A stretch of DNA of 64,000 bases from Emticicia sp040253585 (GCF_040253585.1 NZ_JBELAU010000017.1:1-64000); one strand, 5' to 3'. Counted from the first letter of the stretch, positions 15,767 to 23,226 are shown. Notes: a model not told the origin generated them from the sequence alone. A program made the numbers and translations.

Positions 15767-16510
15767 CTATCGGGAAAAAAAAGAGGCTGTGAGATTTTCG
15801 AAGATTTTATCGAGCGATTGAAGGCCGCCACGGGTGTTGACATCTTCGGAAATGTTGATAACTTGTTGATTAAGTTGCTCGACTGCACGCTCTCTCTGAG
15901 GCCTGTTTGATGGCTTTAGACGTGGCTCCTGGCTTGATAAGACTTTGGTGTGACGGTCGTCACGGTATTGAATTATATTTGGTGCAATTGTCAGGACGAT
16001 GCAATTGGTGTTTTGATCAGGAAGACCAAGCTGGCCACGGTATTTTTCGGAAAATATGCTTCCGAGGGAACGTTGGATTTTTTGAAAGTGGTTTTTGATG
16101 GTGTTTTGGCACACTCTGTTGCCTTCGGTACGATGCAGTGAGTTATAATACTGCTGAAAATAACTGTATGTGAAACGCAGCTGATTATTGAGCTTTACTT
16201 TTCCTTTTTGAAACTCGGTACGGAAGAAGGAAATGAGTTTTTCGAGGGTGGTTTCGACTGCACCATTTAGCCAGGGAAGAACGCCTTCGGATTCGAGCCA
16301 GCGTTGATATTCTTTAAACTTTTTGAAGGAGTCTCGCTTTGCTTTGAGGTCAATGCCACGGTCGATTAGGTCTTGTATTTGACGTTTACGCATTTGATTG
16401 TTTTTGAATACGAAATCGAGGCATACATTGAATGTTTTGAGGAAATCAATTGTTACTTTTCCACTTCTTTGGTAGGCAAGTGTGCCTGCTGAGACTGTTG
16501 ACTTATTCAT
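15767..16510 (-). CDS. Phage early protein, unknown, helix-rich and basic
   Basis: 247 residues from the ATG at 16510 (MNKSTVSAGTLAYQRSGKVT). The frame stays open 198 bases further upstream to 16708, but that stretch is rich in inverted repeats and reads unlike protein (RLIDAAAAHPTGWANQAKSS), so the internal start is preferred. The body is Lys/Gln/Asn-rich with aromatic helices (TYSYFQQYYNSLHRTEGNRV). The C-terminus after about residue 150 is low in order. It is one of the larger early genes, so a replication or recombination role is possible, but no motif proves it. Confidence 0.6.
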   Translation of the reverse strand: MNKSTVSAGTLAYQRSGKVTIDFLKTFNVCLDFVFKNNQMRKRQIQDLIDRGIDLKAKRDSFKKFKEYQRWLESEGVLPWLNGAVETTLEKLISFFRTEFQKGKVKLNNQLRFTYSYFQQYYNSLHRTEGNRVCQNTIKNHFQKIQRSLGSIFSEKYRGQLGLPDQNTNCIVLTIAPNIIQYRDDRHTKVLSSQEPRLKPSNRPQRERAVEQLNQQVINISEDVNTRGGLQSLDKIFENLTASFFSR

Positions 16511-16871
16511 GATTTTCTGAAAATTTTGAAAGTTTTGGCAATATTTTCCCTTACCCGAAGATTTGGCTTGATTAGCCCACCCCGTGGGGTGGGCTGCTGC
16601 GGCATCAATTAATCGGCGTTTCGGGGTTTGTTGTGAATAGGAGCTGAATCGAACAGCGATGAGTAATGACTCACTATTGAAGCCGCAGCCTCCCTTACCT
16701 ATCCTCACGTACGTGAAATGTACGGAACGTCTAACCGTTTGTTTCCTCGTTTGACCAGTCTAAGGCAGTGTTCTGGCACTTGAGACTCAACCGCTACCAA
16801 CATGGTAGTAGTGAGAAGTTTACAGTGACTAAATTTGAAAGAATACTCGATTCAGTCTCAAGCTATTATCT
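16511..16871. other. 361-bp spacer dense in inverted repeats, with a tRNA-like element
   Basis: Four structures follow one another. (a) A 10-bp perfect palindrome AGCCCACCCC/GGGGTGGGCT at 16574-16583 and 16586-16595. (b) On the - strand, 16704-16634 resembles the outer part of a tRNA: GGATAGG pairs with CCTATTC, U8-A9 follow, and GCTG-TTCGATT-CAGC is a canonical T-arm. (c) The self-complementary CACGTACGTG at 16706-16715. (d) CTTGAGACT (16779-16787) pairs with AGTCTCAAG (16854-16862), enclosing CTACC/GGTAG. The D-arm and anticodon arm of (b) are not canonical, so it is not called a tRNA. GC content is higher than in the flanks. Function unknown: a structured RNA, a group II intron remnant or a replication site are options. 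Confidence 0.55.
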
Positions 16872-17105
16872 TTATGCTAATTGTTCTTCAGTACAGATTT
16901 CACATATTCCACGAAAAGTATCCAACTCATTTTTACTTACTTTTCTAAGACATTCTGGACATTGCACATCAGCTCCATCAACGTTTACTAAAACTGACAC
17001 ACCTAAACTATTGGCTTGATTCTGCATTATAGTTTGTAGCTCATTTGGGTCAATCTGTTCCTTTTTTTCAAGGCATTTAGCAAAATAACTACCCATTGTT
17101 TCCAT
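16872..17105 (-). CDS. Small zinc-ribbon phage protein
   Basis: 77 residues. A helical N-terminal half (METMGSYFAKCLEKKEQIDP) precedes a four-cysteine knuckle, CPEC then CEIC about 18 residues later (residues 49-52 and 68-71), which should bind one zinc ion. Such ribbons mediate nucleic-acid or protein contacts in phage early proteins. It lies 4 bases after the frameshifted DUF4494 gene, so it is in the same transcript. The exact role is unknown. Confidence 0.6.
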   Translation of the reverse strand: METMGSYFAKCLEKKEQIDPNELQTIMQNQANSLGVSVLVNVDGADVQCPECLRKVSKNELDTFRGICEICTEEQLA

Positions 17106-17109
17106 AATT

Positions 17110-17537
17110 TTATTCAGTTTCTACTGGAAAATGGACTTCCAGAATATTAGTTTTATTAACATCTGTGATTTGGTAGTCTTCGCATGTTCCGAGGCGTTCG
17201 GCGATCAGTTTGCAGGCTTCTTCGGGCTTATCGGCATTGATAAGCATATTGAAAGGTATTAGCTTTTCTTTCTGCGATTTTTCATCGAAGCTGACGAAGC
17301 ATACTTTTACTTTGAAGAAGGTTTCGGAGCCATTTTCGACAAAGAATACATCGTGATAATTGACTTTTGAAAGCTTGAGCTGAAAGTCGGGGGTGTTACT
17401 GGCCACGATTCGTGTACACGAGCTTCGGCATCGGTGTATGATACGGAACTTACAAGGAAAATTTCCGTAATTTTTACGGCTCTGCCTTTTGAGTCTTCTT
17501 TGTAGAAGCTGACGTTTGCTTGATACCACTTTGACAT
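17110..17537 (-). pseudogene. DUF4494 family gene, broken by a frameshift
   Basis: The start MSKWYQANVSFYKEDSKGRA at 17537 and the tail from about 17405 to 17110 (IVASNTPDFQLKLSKVNYHD, then EACKLIAERLGTCEDYQITD) together make one DUF4494-type protein, but they are in different frames. The switch falls at about 17407-17415, where one extra base in the GAA codon would restore VHEIVASNTPDF. Family members are about 140-170 residues, found in Bacteroidota and their phages, function unknown. Either the gene is inactivated by a 1-base deletion or the assembly has an error in that short run. Confidence 0.75.
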
Positions 17538-17580
17538 ATCGAAAAAAAATAAAGTAAAAAACACTGATTAAACTTCATTA

Positions 17581-17742
17581 GGGGGGCTAAAACCATGAAA
17601 CATCCCCCCGTGAAGTACTTCTATTCAACCCTGAATCAAGTGCCAGCTCAGAGAGCTGGCTATGATGAAAATATAATCCACACAACTTTGTTCAGGGTTC
17701 TGATGTCTTTGAGAATCATGCTCCGCAAAGCAGAGCATGATT
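17581..17742. ncRNA. Candidate structured RNA, four stems in 160 bases
   Basis: Stem 1: GGGGGG (17581-17586) with CCCCCC (17604-17609). A 10-bp palindrome GAAGTACTTC follows (17612-17621). Stem 2: AACCCTGAA (17627-17635) with TTCAGGGTT (17691-17699), enclosing stem 3: GCCAGCTC (17642-17649) with GAGCTGGC (17653-17660). Stem 4: AATCATGCTC (17714-17723) with GAGCATGATT (17733-17742). All arms are perfect. The block fills the gap between two leftward early genes and contains no ORF, so it is probably in their transcript. Strand and role are not established. Terminators are unlikely because U-runs are missing. Confidence 0.5.
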
Positions 17743-17767
17743 ACTAATAATTAACTCTGAATACCTA

Positions 17768-18079
17768 TTACTTATGTTGGCGTTTTTTGCAGCGATTTGG
17801 GCCGTGACCTTTCAGGGCTTGATCGCTTTGAAATTCTACTTTACAATGCGGGCAGGTGTGATCCTGCACTGACTTACATGTTTGGGATTCAATCAGTTGA
17901 TTGCAGTCTGATTGAAAATATTTTTGGTTGAGGGCTTCGGATAAAAGCTTGAGGCCGTCAAATCCTTTTTGGTCGGCTTGAGTGACGAGCTTGAAAAGTT
18001 CACGCCGAGTGACGAAGCGGTTCTGGTTGTCGAGCTCGACTTGCATTGATGCGAACAGCTTTATTTCTTCGGGCTTCAT
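17768..18079 (-). CDS. Small phage protein with C-terminal C2H2-like zinc finger
   Basis: 103 residues from the ATG at 18079 (MKPEEIKLFASM). An ATG at 18046 is the other candidate. The tail has CPHCKVEFQSDQALKGHGPN then Cys, a C2H2/C2HC-type finger, and a basic end. The first 80 bases overlap the preceding gene in another frame. That is long for a simple overlap, so the two frames might originally be one gene split by a frameshift near 18040-18060. A DNA- or RNA-binding role is likely from the finger. Confidence 0.55.
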   Translation of the reverse strand: MKPEEIKLFASMQVELDNQNRFVTRRELFKLVTQADQKGFDGLKLLSEALNQKYFQSDCNQLIESQTCKSVQDHTCPHCKVEFQSDQALKGHGPNRCKKRQHK

Positions 18080-18332
18080 CTTCAAGATCTTTGTAATATT
18101 GGATAGCCATTTTGAACTGTTGAAACTGTGGGATTGTGAAAGCTCGCTTGCGATCGAGAATTTCACGGAACATCCACTCCCAGATTTCGACGTTGGCTAA
18201 GCCTTTTTTGAGCTGCTCTTTACTGGCTTCTGAAAGGGCTTCGTATTTGCTGATTTCACGAGCCAGTGAGGTATCGTCGATTTTGCCATAATCGGTTGTA
18301 TCGACAAAGGTGGTTTGGTTTTGTGCTGCCAT
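18000..18332 (-). CDS. Small phage early-region protein, unknown
   Basis: 110 residues. Acidic helical N-terminus (DTTDYGKIDDTSLAREISKY), then KEQLKKGLANVEIWEWMFRE and a basic C-terminal tail ending RQPEPLRHSA. The ATG shares a base with the stop of the 46-residue membrane protein gene (TAATG). The last third overlaps the zinc-finger gene in another frame. No family recognised. Confidence 0.55.
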   Translation of the reverse strand: MAAQNQTTFVDTTDYGKIDDTSLAREISKYEALSEASKEQLKKGLANVEIWEWMFREILDRKRAFTIPQFQQFKMAIQYYKDLEDEARRNKAVRINASRARQPEPLRHSA

Positions 18333-18472
18333 TAGTATGAACCACGTTTAAAGTCTTTATAAATATTATAGCAATACCAAGTGCCGATACTGACTACTAT
18401 GATTGCTGAAAAAATTACAAACCAGTACTGCTCAAAAAGTGCGGTGAGCGTTGTGTTAAAAGTTTTCTCCAT
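18332..18472 (-). CDS. 46-residue single-TM phage protein
   Basis: Reading leftward from the ATG at 18472: a short polar start (MEKTFNTTLTALFEQ), one hydrophobic segment at about residues 16-32 (YWFVIFSAIIVVSIGTW) and a basic tail (YKDFKRGSY). Its stop overlaps the next start as TAATG and its own start lies inside the gene before it, so position and coupling support it. Small single-TM proteins in phage early regions can be holin-like, superinfection-exclusion or envelope-modifying. Nothing here decides. Confidence 0.6.
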   Translation of the reverse strand: MEKTFNTTLTALFEQYWFVIFSAIIVVSIGTWYCYNIYKDFKRGSY

Positions 18473-18587
18473 CATAGTAATGAGGGTGTTTAACTTCCCA
18501 TATTATCCAGGAAAAGAATAATATGATTAGTGTTATGACTATACTCACGATCGGGTGAGCGGTGATGAAACCAAGGATTGTTTTCAT
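18456..18587 (-). CDS. 43-residue single-TM phage protein
   Basis: The ATG at 18587 overlaps the stop of the 90-residue gene as ATGA. Residues about 11-30 are hydrophobic (HPIVSIVITLIILFFSWIIW), followed by a short polar tail rich in His/Tyr (VKHPHYYDGENF). It overlaps the next micro-gene by 17 bases in another frame. Two consecutive tiny membrane proteins suggest a functional pair, such as two-component holin or exclusion proteins, but that is inference from arrangement. Confidence 0.6.
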   Translation of the reverse strand: MKTILGFITAHPIVSIVITLIILFFSWIIWEVKHPHYYDGENF

Positions 18588-18856
18588 GCTGCTTCAAGTT
18601 TAGTGAGTTCGGGAACTATATTTTTCTTAAAATTATCTTCAGAAAAGCCCAAGTATTTTATGATTATATTCATCACTGGCCCATGCACATTCCTTAAATC
18701 TTTGGTATGAAATACCAATAAAGTTTTTGTAAAATATGCAAGCTTACCAATCTCAGCCAACTCAACCATCATTTGATTATAAGTTTCTTTGTTGACAGAT
18801 TTTAAATAATTTACGTGGTCTTTAATTGTTGTTTTTCGGTCAGCAAAATTTTTCAT
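18584..18856 (-). CDS. First gene of leftward early operon, unknown
   Basis: 90 residues, helix-rich (DHVNYLKSVNKETYNQMMVE; YLGFSEDNFKKNIVPELTKL). It is the promoter-proximal gene of the leftward early operon, facing the divergent HTH gene at 19126. In temperate phages this position often holds Cro-like, antirepressor or excision functions. No HTH or catalytic motif is evident, so the role is left open. The gene is AT-rich like the promoter region. Confidence 0.55.
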   Translation of the reverse strand: MKNFADRKTTIKDHVNYLKSVNKETYNQMMVELAEIGKLAYFTKTLLVFHTKDLRNVHGPVMNIIIKYLGFSEDNFKKNIVPELTKLEAA

Positions 18857-19125
18857 GTTGGTTAGTTTTTTTAGGTAGTTGTACTGTTTTAACTGCGTAT
18901 TTCTACGCTTTACTTTGAATTTTATTGTAAATTCCTTGTATAACTAAAACTTTGTGCTAATCTTTGTACTAATATTTGATACAAATATACATTAATTTAC
19001 TTTTAAATTCCAAGTAAATTACTTGTAATTAACGTTATTGATATTTAGATTAATTCTAAATAAAGTATAATTAACTTATAATCAACGAATTAGAAGAATT
19101 ACGAACAATAAAATTCCCAAAAATC
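18857..19125. promoter_or_regulatory. Divergent early promoter/operator region of the prophage
   Basis: 269 bases between the leftward early operon and the rightward HTH gene, extremely AT-rich. Repeated half-sites are visible around 19000-19090: GTAAATTAC, ATTAC-TT-GTAAT, TAATTAAC and TATAATTAACTTATA, each near-palindromic. This is the expected place for the lysogeny operators bound by the 19126 product. I could not assign start sites with confidence, as several TA(n)TTTG-like boxes occur with 3-base rather than 2-base spacing. Confidence 0.5.
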
Positions 19126-19551
19126 ATGAAAGAATTAGTAGAAAACTTACTTAATGATAAAAGAAAGAAAAGAGCAAGAGGTAAATTAGCTGAAGCATTA
19201 GGTATATCATATACTGGCCTTCAGCATAAAATGACTTTTGACACATTTAATGAAAATGACATTCCTATTTTAGAAAGCTTTTTTGAGGTCGAAAAGGGAT
19301 ATTTTAATAATAATGCCAAACCAGTGAAAGAATCAAAAATAGAAATAAGCATGTGGGAATTGGCAAAAGAACAGTATGAACGTAGAGTTGATGAATTAAC
19401 AGCAGCATTGAATGATGCCCGCTACACGATTCAGCTTCAGCGAAAGATGCTTGAGCAGAACCCTTTTAAGGTTCTCAGCAAGAAACCACCTGTGAAACGA
19501 GCTTATATGGCGGGGATGTATGTCTCACAAAAATCGCTAATGAGAGCTTAG
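19126..19551 (+). CDS. HTH repressor-like protein with coiled coil
   Basis: 141 residues. Residues about 1-55 look like a lambda/XRE-type HTH (RARGKLAEALGISYTGLQHK as helices 1-3). A helical stretch with heptad spacing at 80-115 (LAKEQYERRVDELTAALNDA) probably dimerises it, followed by a basic tail. There is no LexA/CI peptidase domain. It stands alone on the + strand at the prophage edge, diverging from the early operon, the usual place for the lysogeny repressor. Lacking a self-cleavage domain, induction would need a separate protease or antirepressor; the ImmA/IrrE at 7995 is a conceivable partner (inference). Confidence 0.7.
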   Translation: MKELVENLLNDKRKKRARGKLAEALGISYTGLQHKMTFDTFNENDIPILESFFEVEKGYFNNNAKPVKESKIEISMWELAKEQYERRVDELTAALNDARYTIQLQRKMLEQNPFKVLSKKPPVKRAYMAGMYVSQKSLMRA

Positions 19552-19663
19552 TTTGCTCACAGTCTTGCTGACAGTAGGCGTATGAGAGACGCCTAAGTGG
19601 TTAATTATCAATTTTTTTCATAGGGTTTCCACTGACCCTATTGGAATCACAAGATCTTGCTGA

Positions 19664-19697
19664 AAAACCTCTCAAAATTTAATTATTGGGAGGTTTT
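19664..19697. terminator. Terminator at the prophage right edge
   Basis: AAAACCTC (19664-19671) pairs with GAGGTTTT (19690-19697), with an A-run before and a T-run after, so it can act in both directions. A second small hairpin, ATAGGG/CCCTAT (about 19620-19641), precedes it. This is the last structure before chromosomal genes resume. Confidence 0.75.
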
Positions 19698-19768
19698 TTT
19701 TATATTAACAAAACCTTACTACCTAACCTATTGCTATTCTAACCGTGTACATCCTAAAGAATCAATCA

Positions 19769-21658
19769 ATGAAAATAAAAATTCATATATTTTTTCTACT
19801 CCTCATTTGTCTTGAAATTCATATCACAGTTGCACAACAAACAACTACTATTATTGGAAAGGGAAATCTTCAAAAAGTAAATGTAACGTCCAGCTCAACC
19901 TCAATTAATGGGCAACGCACTCTTACAAGTATAGGATTCCTCCCCAATTATAGTGCCGCATCAAGATTCCTTTCACAAGCCACTTTTGGTAGTACTTATA
20001 CTGAAATTCAAAATGTTGCTAATCAAGGTATCGAAAGATGGCTCGACACTCAATTGGCAATGCCAAATAGTTTCAGAACCCAAACTTATGTTCAGAATCT
20101 CCATCAATCAATGGTCGATTCGCTCAATATCAAAAACGGCGTAAATACTTATACGCTTAATAACGTTGGTGTAAGCAATTGGCATTTCGATGCGGCTTGG
20201 TTTCAAGGTTGTATGACTGCCCCCGACCAACTACGTTGGCGAGTAGCTTTTGCTTTGAGTGAAATTTTGGTTACTTCTCGAATCTCAGCTTTTGATGGAA
20301 ATCCTTACGCATTAGCGAGTTATTATGATGTGCTGATGGATAATGCCTTCGGCAATTACCGTACATTGCTTGATAAAATTACATATCATCCGGCAATGGG
20401 TTCTTATCTTACTTTTTTAAATAACCATGCCACTGATTTAGCAAAACAAACCTACCCTGATGAAAATTATGCCCGAGAAATCATGCAATTATTTACCATT
20501 GGGCTATACGAACTAAATTTAGATGGAAGTGAAAAAAAAGATGCAAATGGGCATTTAATTCCTACCTACGATAATGATGACATTGAAAACTTGGCCAAAG
20601 TATTTACAGGACTTTCTTGGGGCGACGTTACTTACTTAGGAGCAAGCCCAAAAAACACTTGGAGTTATACACTCAGAATGAAGTTTTTTGGTTTGGATTC
20701 AAGTGATGCTAAGAAAAATACTTGGAAAACAAACCCACGCATTGTTGATGGACACGAGCGAGGATCAAAAACTTTTCTTGGCTCGACCGTTGACCCAACC
20801 GCCAGCCGAACTGCCATGCAAGGTGAGGCTGACATTCAAGATGCTCTCAATATTATTTTTAACCACCCAAATGTTGGCCCATTTATTTCTCGCCGATTGA
20901 TTCAACGATTAGTTACTTCAAATCCAAGTCCAGCTTTTATTCAGCGAGTAGCAACTGTATTCAATAATAATGGTAGCGGTGTAAGAGGAGATTTAAAAGC
21001 AGTCATTAGAGCAATTTTACTTGACCCTGAAGCTCGAAATTGCTGTGGCGATGATACTGAAACTTTTGGAAAACTCCGTGAACCTTTCGTAAGATACATG
21101 AATTTGATAAAAGGATTGAATCTGATCGCAACTGGTGGAATTTACAGAAACTCCATGACACGAGTTTATGACCAAACTTCGCAACGCCCGCTCTCATCAC
21201 CTTCAGTTTTTAATTTTTATAGCCCTGATTATATTCCTAATGGCCCTTTGAAAGATGCAGGAAAAGTTGGGCCAGAGTTTCAATTACTAAGCTCACAGAC
21301 ACTCACTGGGTATTTCAATGCACTCAACGCTTGGTTAATCAATGACGACCCGATTGATTATAGTGTATTGTTTTCTGGCGAAACTTACAAACCCAACCAA
21401 GAGCCCAAGTTTAATACAGTTTCAGATTATGTATTAGCAAGAAACGATAAACTTCCGCAACTTTTAGATAAATATAATCTCGTTTTGGCGAATGGTCACC
21501 TTTCGACTGAAACCTTAAATACCATTAGTCAAGCTATTAAAGGTATGCCTTATTCAGAAGATGCAAACGGTGTACCGAATACGACCGAAGCCTTTCGTAG
21601 AGTAAGACTCGCTATTTATTTAATCATGACATCACCCGACTACCTAATCAATAAATAA
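19769..21658 (+). CDS. Secreted DUF1800 family protein
   Basis: 629 residues from the ATG at 19769. A GTG at 19745 would add 8 residues before the signal peptide and is less likely. Signal peptide MKIKIHIFFLLLICLEIHIT with cleavage near AQQ. DUF1800 begins with RFLSQATFGSTYTEIQNVAN and continues with the typical NYAREIMQLFTIGLYELN and RRLIQRLVTSNPSP blocks. The biochemical role of DUF1800 is unknown. It is almost always encoded before a DUF1501 protein, as here (3 bases away), in an exported pair common in Bacteroidota and Planctomycetes. Confidence 0.9.
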   Translation: MKIKIHIFFLLLICLEIHITVAQQTTTIIGKGNLQKVNVTSSSTSINGQRTLTSIGFLPNYSAASRFLSQATFGSTYTEIQNVANQGIERWLDTQLAMPNSFRTQTYVQNLHQSMVDSLNIKNGVNTYTLNNVGVSNWHFDAAWFQGCMTAPDQLRWRVAFALSEILVTSRISAFDGNPYALASYYDVLMDNAFGNYRTLLDKITYHPAMGSYLTFLNNHATDLAKQTYPDENYAREIMQLFTIGLYELNLDGSEKKDANGHLIPTYDNDDIENLAKVFTGLSWGDVTYLGASPKNTWSYTLRMKFFGLDSSDAKKNTWKTNPRIVDGHERGSKTFLGSTVDPTASRTAMQGEADIQDALNIIFNHPNVGPFISRRLIQRLVTSNPSPAFIQRVATVFNNNGSGVRGDLKAVIRAILLDPEARNCCGDDTETFGKLREPFVRYMNLIKGLNLIATGGIYRNSMTRVYDQTSQRPLSSPSVFNFYSPDYIPNGPLKDAGKVGPEFQLLSSQTLTGYFNALNAWLINDDPIDYSVLFSGETYKPNQEPKFNTVSDYVLARNDKLPQLLDKYNLVLANGHLSTETLNTISQAIKGMPYSEDANGVPNTTEAFRRVRLAIYLIMTSPDYLINK

Positions 21659-21661
21659 GCC

Positions 21662-23185
21662 ATGAATAGAAGAGATTTTATCAGACAAGTAGGTTGTGGT
21701 GCGATGGGTTCGACCACCCTTTTGAGTACCTTAACGAGCCTCGGAGCGGTGAATGGTGCAATGAGTGGTAGTGCTTCTAAGTTACGTACATCTGCTACCG
21801 ATGACTATAAAGCACTTGTTTGTGTGCTATATTCGGGCGGAATAGATTCCTTTAATATGTTGATTCCCTTAGGAACAAACGCTGGTGGTGATAATGGTTT
21901 CAATGATTATAAAAATGTGCGGTCTGATATTGCTATTCAGACAAATACTTCTTTACTGCCACTCAATAACCCACGATGTAGTGGTTTCAGAGGACAACCA
22001 TGCAATTATGGTTCGTATGGTGTACATCCAAGCATGACTGGTGTTCAGAATCTTTTCAATAACGGAAAACTATCTTTCATGGCAAATATTGGCACTTTGA
22101 TAGAGCCAGTTATGACCAAAGCCGAATATCAAAGTGGGTTAAAGAAACTTCCACTGGGTATTTATTCGCACTCAGACCAAATCATGCAATGGCAAACATC
22201 CGTTCCACAAAGTCGAGATGCACTTGGTTTTGGTGGTCGCCTTGCCGATTTACTTCATGCTTCAAACAGCATGGAAGATATTTCGATGAATATTTCTTTG
22301 GGCGGAAAAAATAATTTTCAACGAGGAAAAACCGTAGCAGAGTATTCGATCAGTAATAATATCGACGCTAATAATGTTGGTATTACGGCACTTCCTTCAT
22401 GGTGGAGTAACTCAGGAATCATGACCGACCTCCGTAATAATGCTATTGATAGTTTGGTTTCAAAAACTTATGCAAATCTGCTGCATAAAACATATAGTTC
22501 AACAGCCAAGAGCTCAATTGACTCATTTGAAGTTTTTAAGAATGCTCTGATAAAAGTACCGAGTATGACCACAACTTTCGGAACGAGTAGCATAGAAAAA
22601 GATCTTCAAGCAGTGGCTAAAGTAATGAGTGTAAGAAATGATTTAGGGGCCAAAAGGCAGATTTTCTTTGTAAATTATGGTGGTTGGGATATGCACGATA
22701 ATCTCGTGAATGGTTTAACCCAAAGACTTCCTAATATCAGTAATGCCTTGAAATCCTTTTATGATGCTACTGCCGAGCTTGGAATCGCTGAAAACGTAAC
22801 GACTTTCACAATTTCAGATTTTGCCCGAACAATTACTTCTAATGGTCTTGGCTCTGACCACGCTTGGGGTGGAAATACGATGGTTATGGGTGGAGCAGTA
22901 AATGGAGGAAGAATCTTCGGTAGATTTCCAAGAATGGATGTAAGCTCAAGCAACACACAGAACATTTCGTTCAGAGGAAATTTCATTCCTTCGATTTCTA
23001 CCGATGAAATGTATGCCGAATTGGCACTTTGGTACGGTGTAAGCCCGTATGACTTATGCTATGCACTACCTAATTTGAGAAATTTTTATTCCTACAGTCC
23101 AAACACTTATCCTGTGGGCTTTATGAATTTTAATGGTACAACTATCTCAAACGAAGATAAACCCGAAGGGTGTCTGTCTTATTGA
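21662..23185 (+). CDS. Secreted DUF1501 family protein (sulfatase-like fold)
   Basis: 507 residues. The N-terminus NRRDFIRQVGCGAMG is a twin-arginine-like export signal. The body matches DUF1501: YKALVCVLYSGGIDSFNMLI near residue 57, VHPSMTGVQNLFNNGKLSFM, and a metal-type C-terminal block SDFARTITSNGLGSDHAWGG. DUF1501 belongs to the alkaline phosphatase/sulfatase-like superfamily, but many members lack proven activity. It starts 3 bases after DUF1800 and is followed 41 bases later by a PA14 protein, a likely three-gene export unit. Confidence 0.9.
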   Translation: MNRRDFIRQVGCGAMGSTTLLSTLTSLGAVNGAMSGSASKLRTSATDDYKALVCVLYSGGIDSFNMLIPLGTNAGGDNGFNDYKNVRSDIAIQTNTSLLPLNNPRCSGFRGQPCNYGSYGVHPSMTGVQNLFNNGKLSFMANIGTLIEPVMTKAEYQSGLKKLPLGIYSHSDQIMQWQTSVPQSRDALGFGGRLADLLHASNSMEDISMNISLGGKNNFQRGKTVAEYSISNNIDANNVGITALPSWWSNSGIMTDLRNNAIDSLVSKTYANLLHKTYSSTAKSSIDSFEVFKNALIKVPSMTTTFGTSSIEKDLQAVAKVMSVRNDLGAKRQIFFVNYGGWDMHDNLVNGLTQRLPNISNALKSFYDATAELGIAENVTTFTISDFARTITSNGLGSDHAWGGNTMVMGGAVNGGRIFGRFPRMDVSSSNTQNISFRGNFIPSISTDEMYAELALWYGVSPYDLCYALPNLRNFYSYSPNTYPVGFMNFNGTTISNEDKPEGCLSY

Positions 23186-23226
23186 TTTCCACTTTAGTAT
23201 AGTTTTCACAAAAACATTTTTCATCC

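Larger units (their letters stand above)
1..19551. mobile_element. Prophage, right-hand portion (left end outside window)
   Basis: Tail genes including a 1224-residue tape measure protein run rightward. A converging leftward block of many small overlapping genes follows, headed by a divergent HTH gene at the right edge. This is the usual late/early/repressor layout of a temperate phage. Genes of clear chromosomal type (DUF1800 onward) begin at 19769, so the right edge lies about 19552-19768. No integrase, transposase, portal or capsid gene is visible, so they must be to the left or lost. I could not identify att or terminal repeats because the left end is missing. Confidence 0.85.

Noticed and set aside
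16634..16704. Functional tRNA call
   Set aside because: Acceptor and T-arm are good, but the D-arm and anticodon arm do not form standard structures, so it is reported only as tRNA-like.
16511..16708. N-terminal extension of the 15767 gene
   Set aside because: The stretch is a run of inverted repeats and encodes a non-protein-like segment; the ATG at 16510 gives a normal start.
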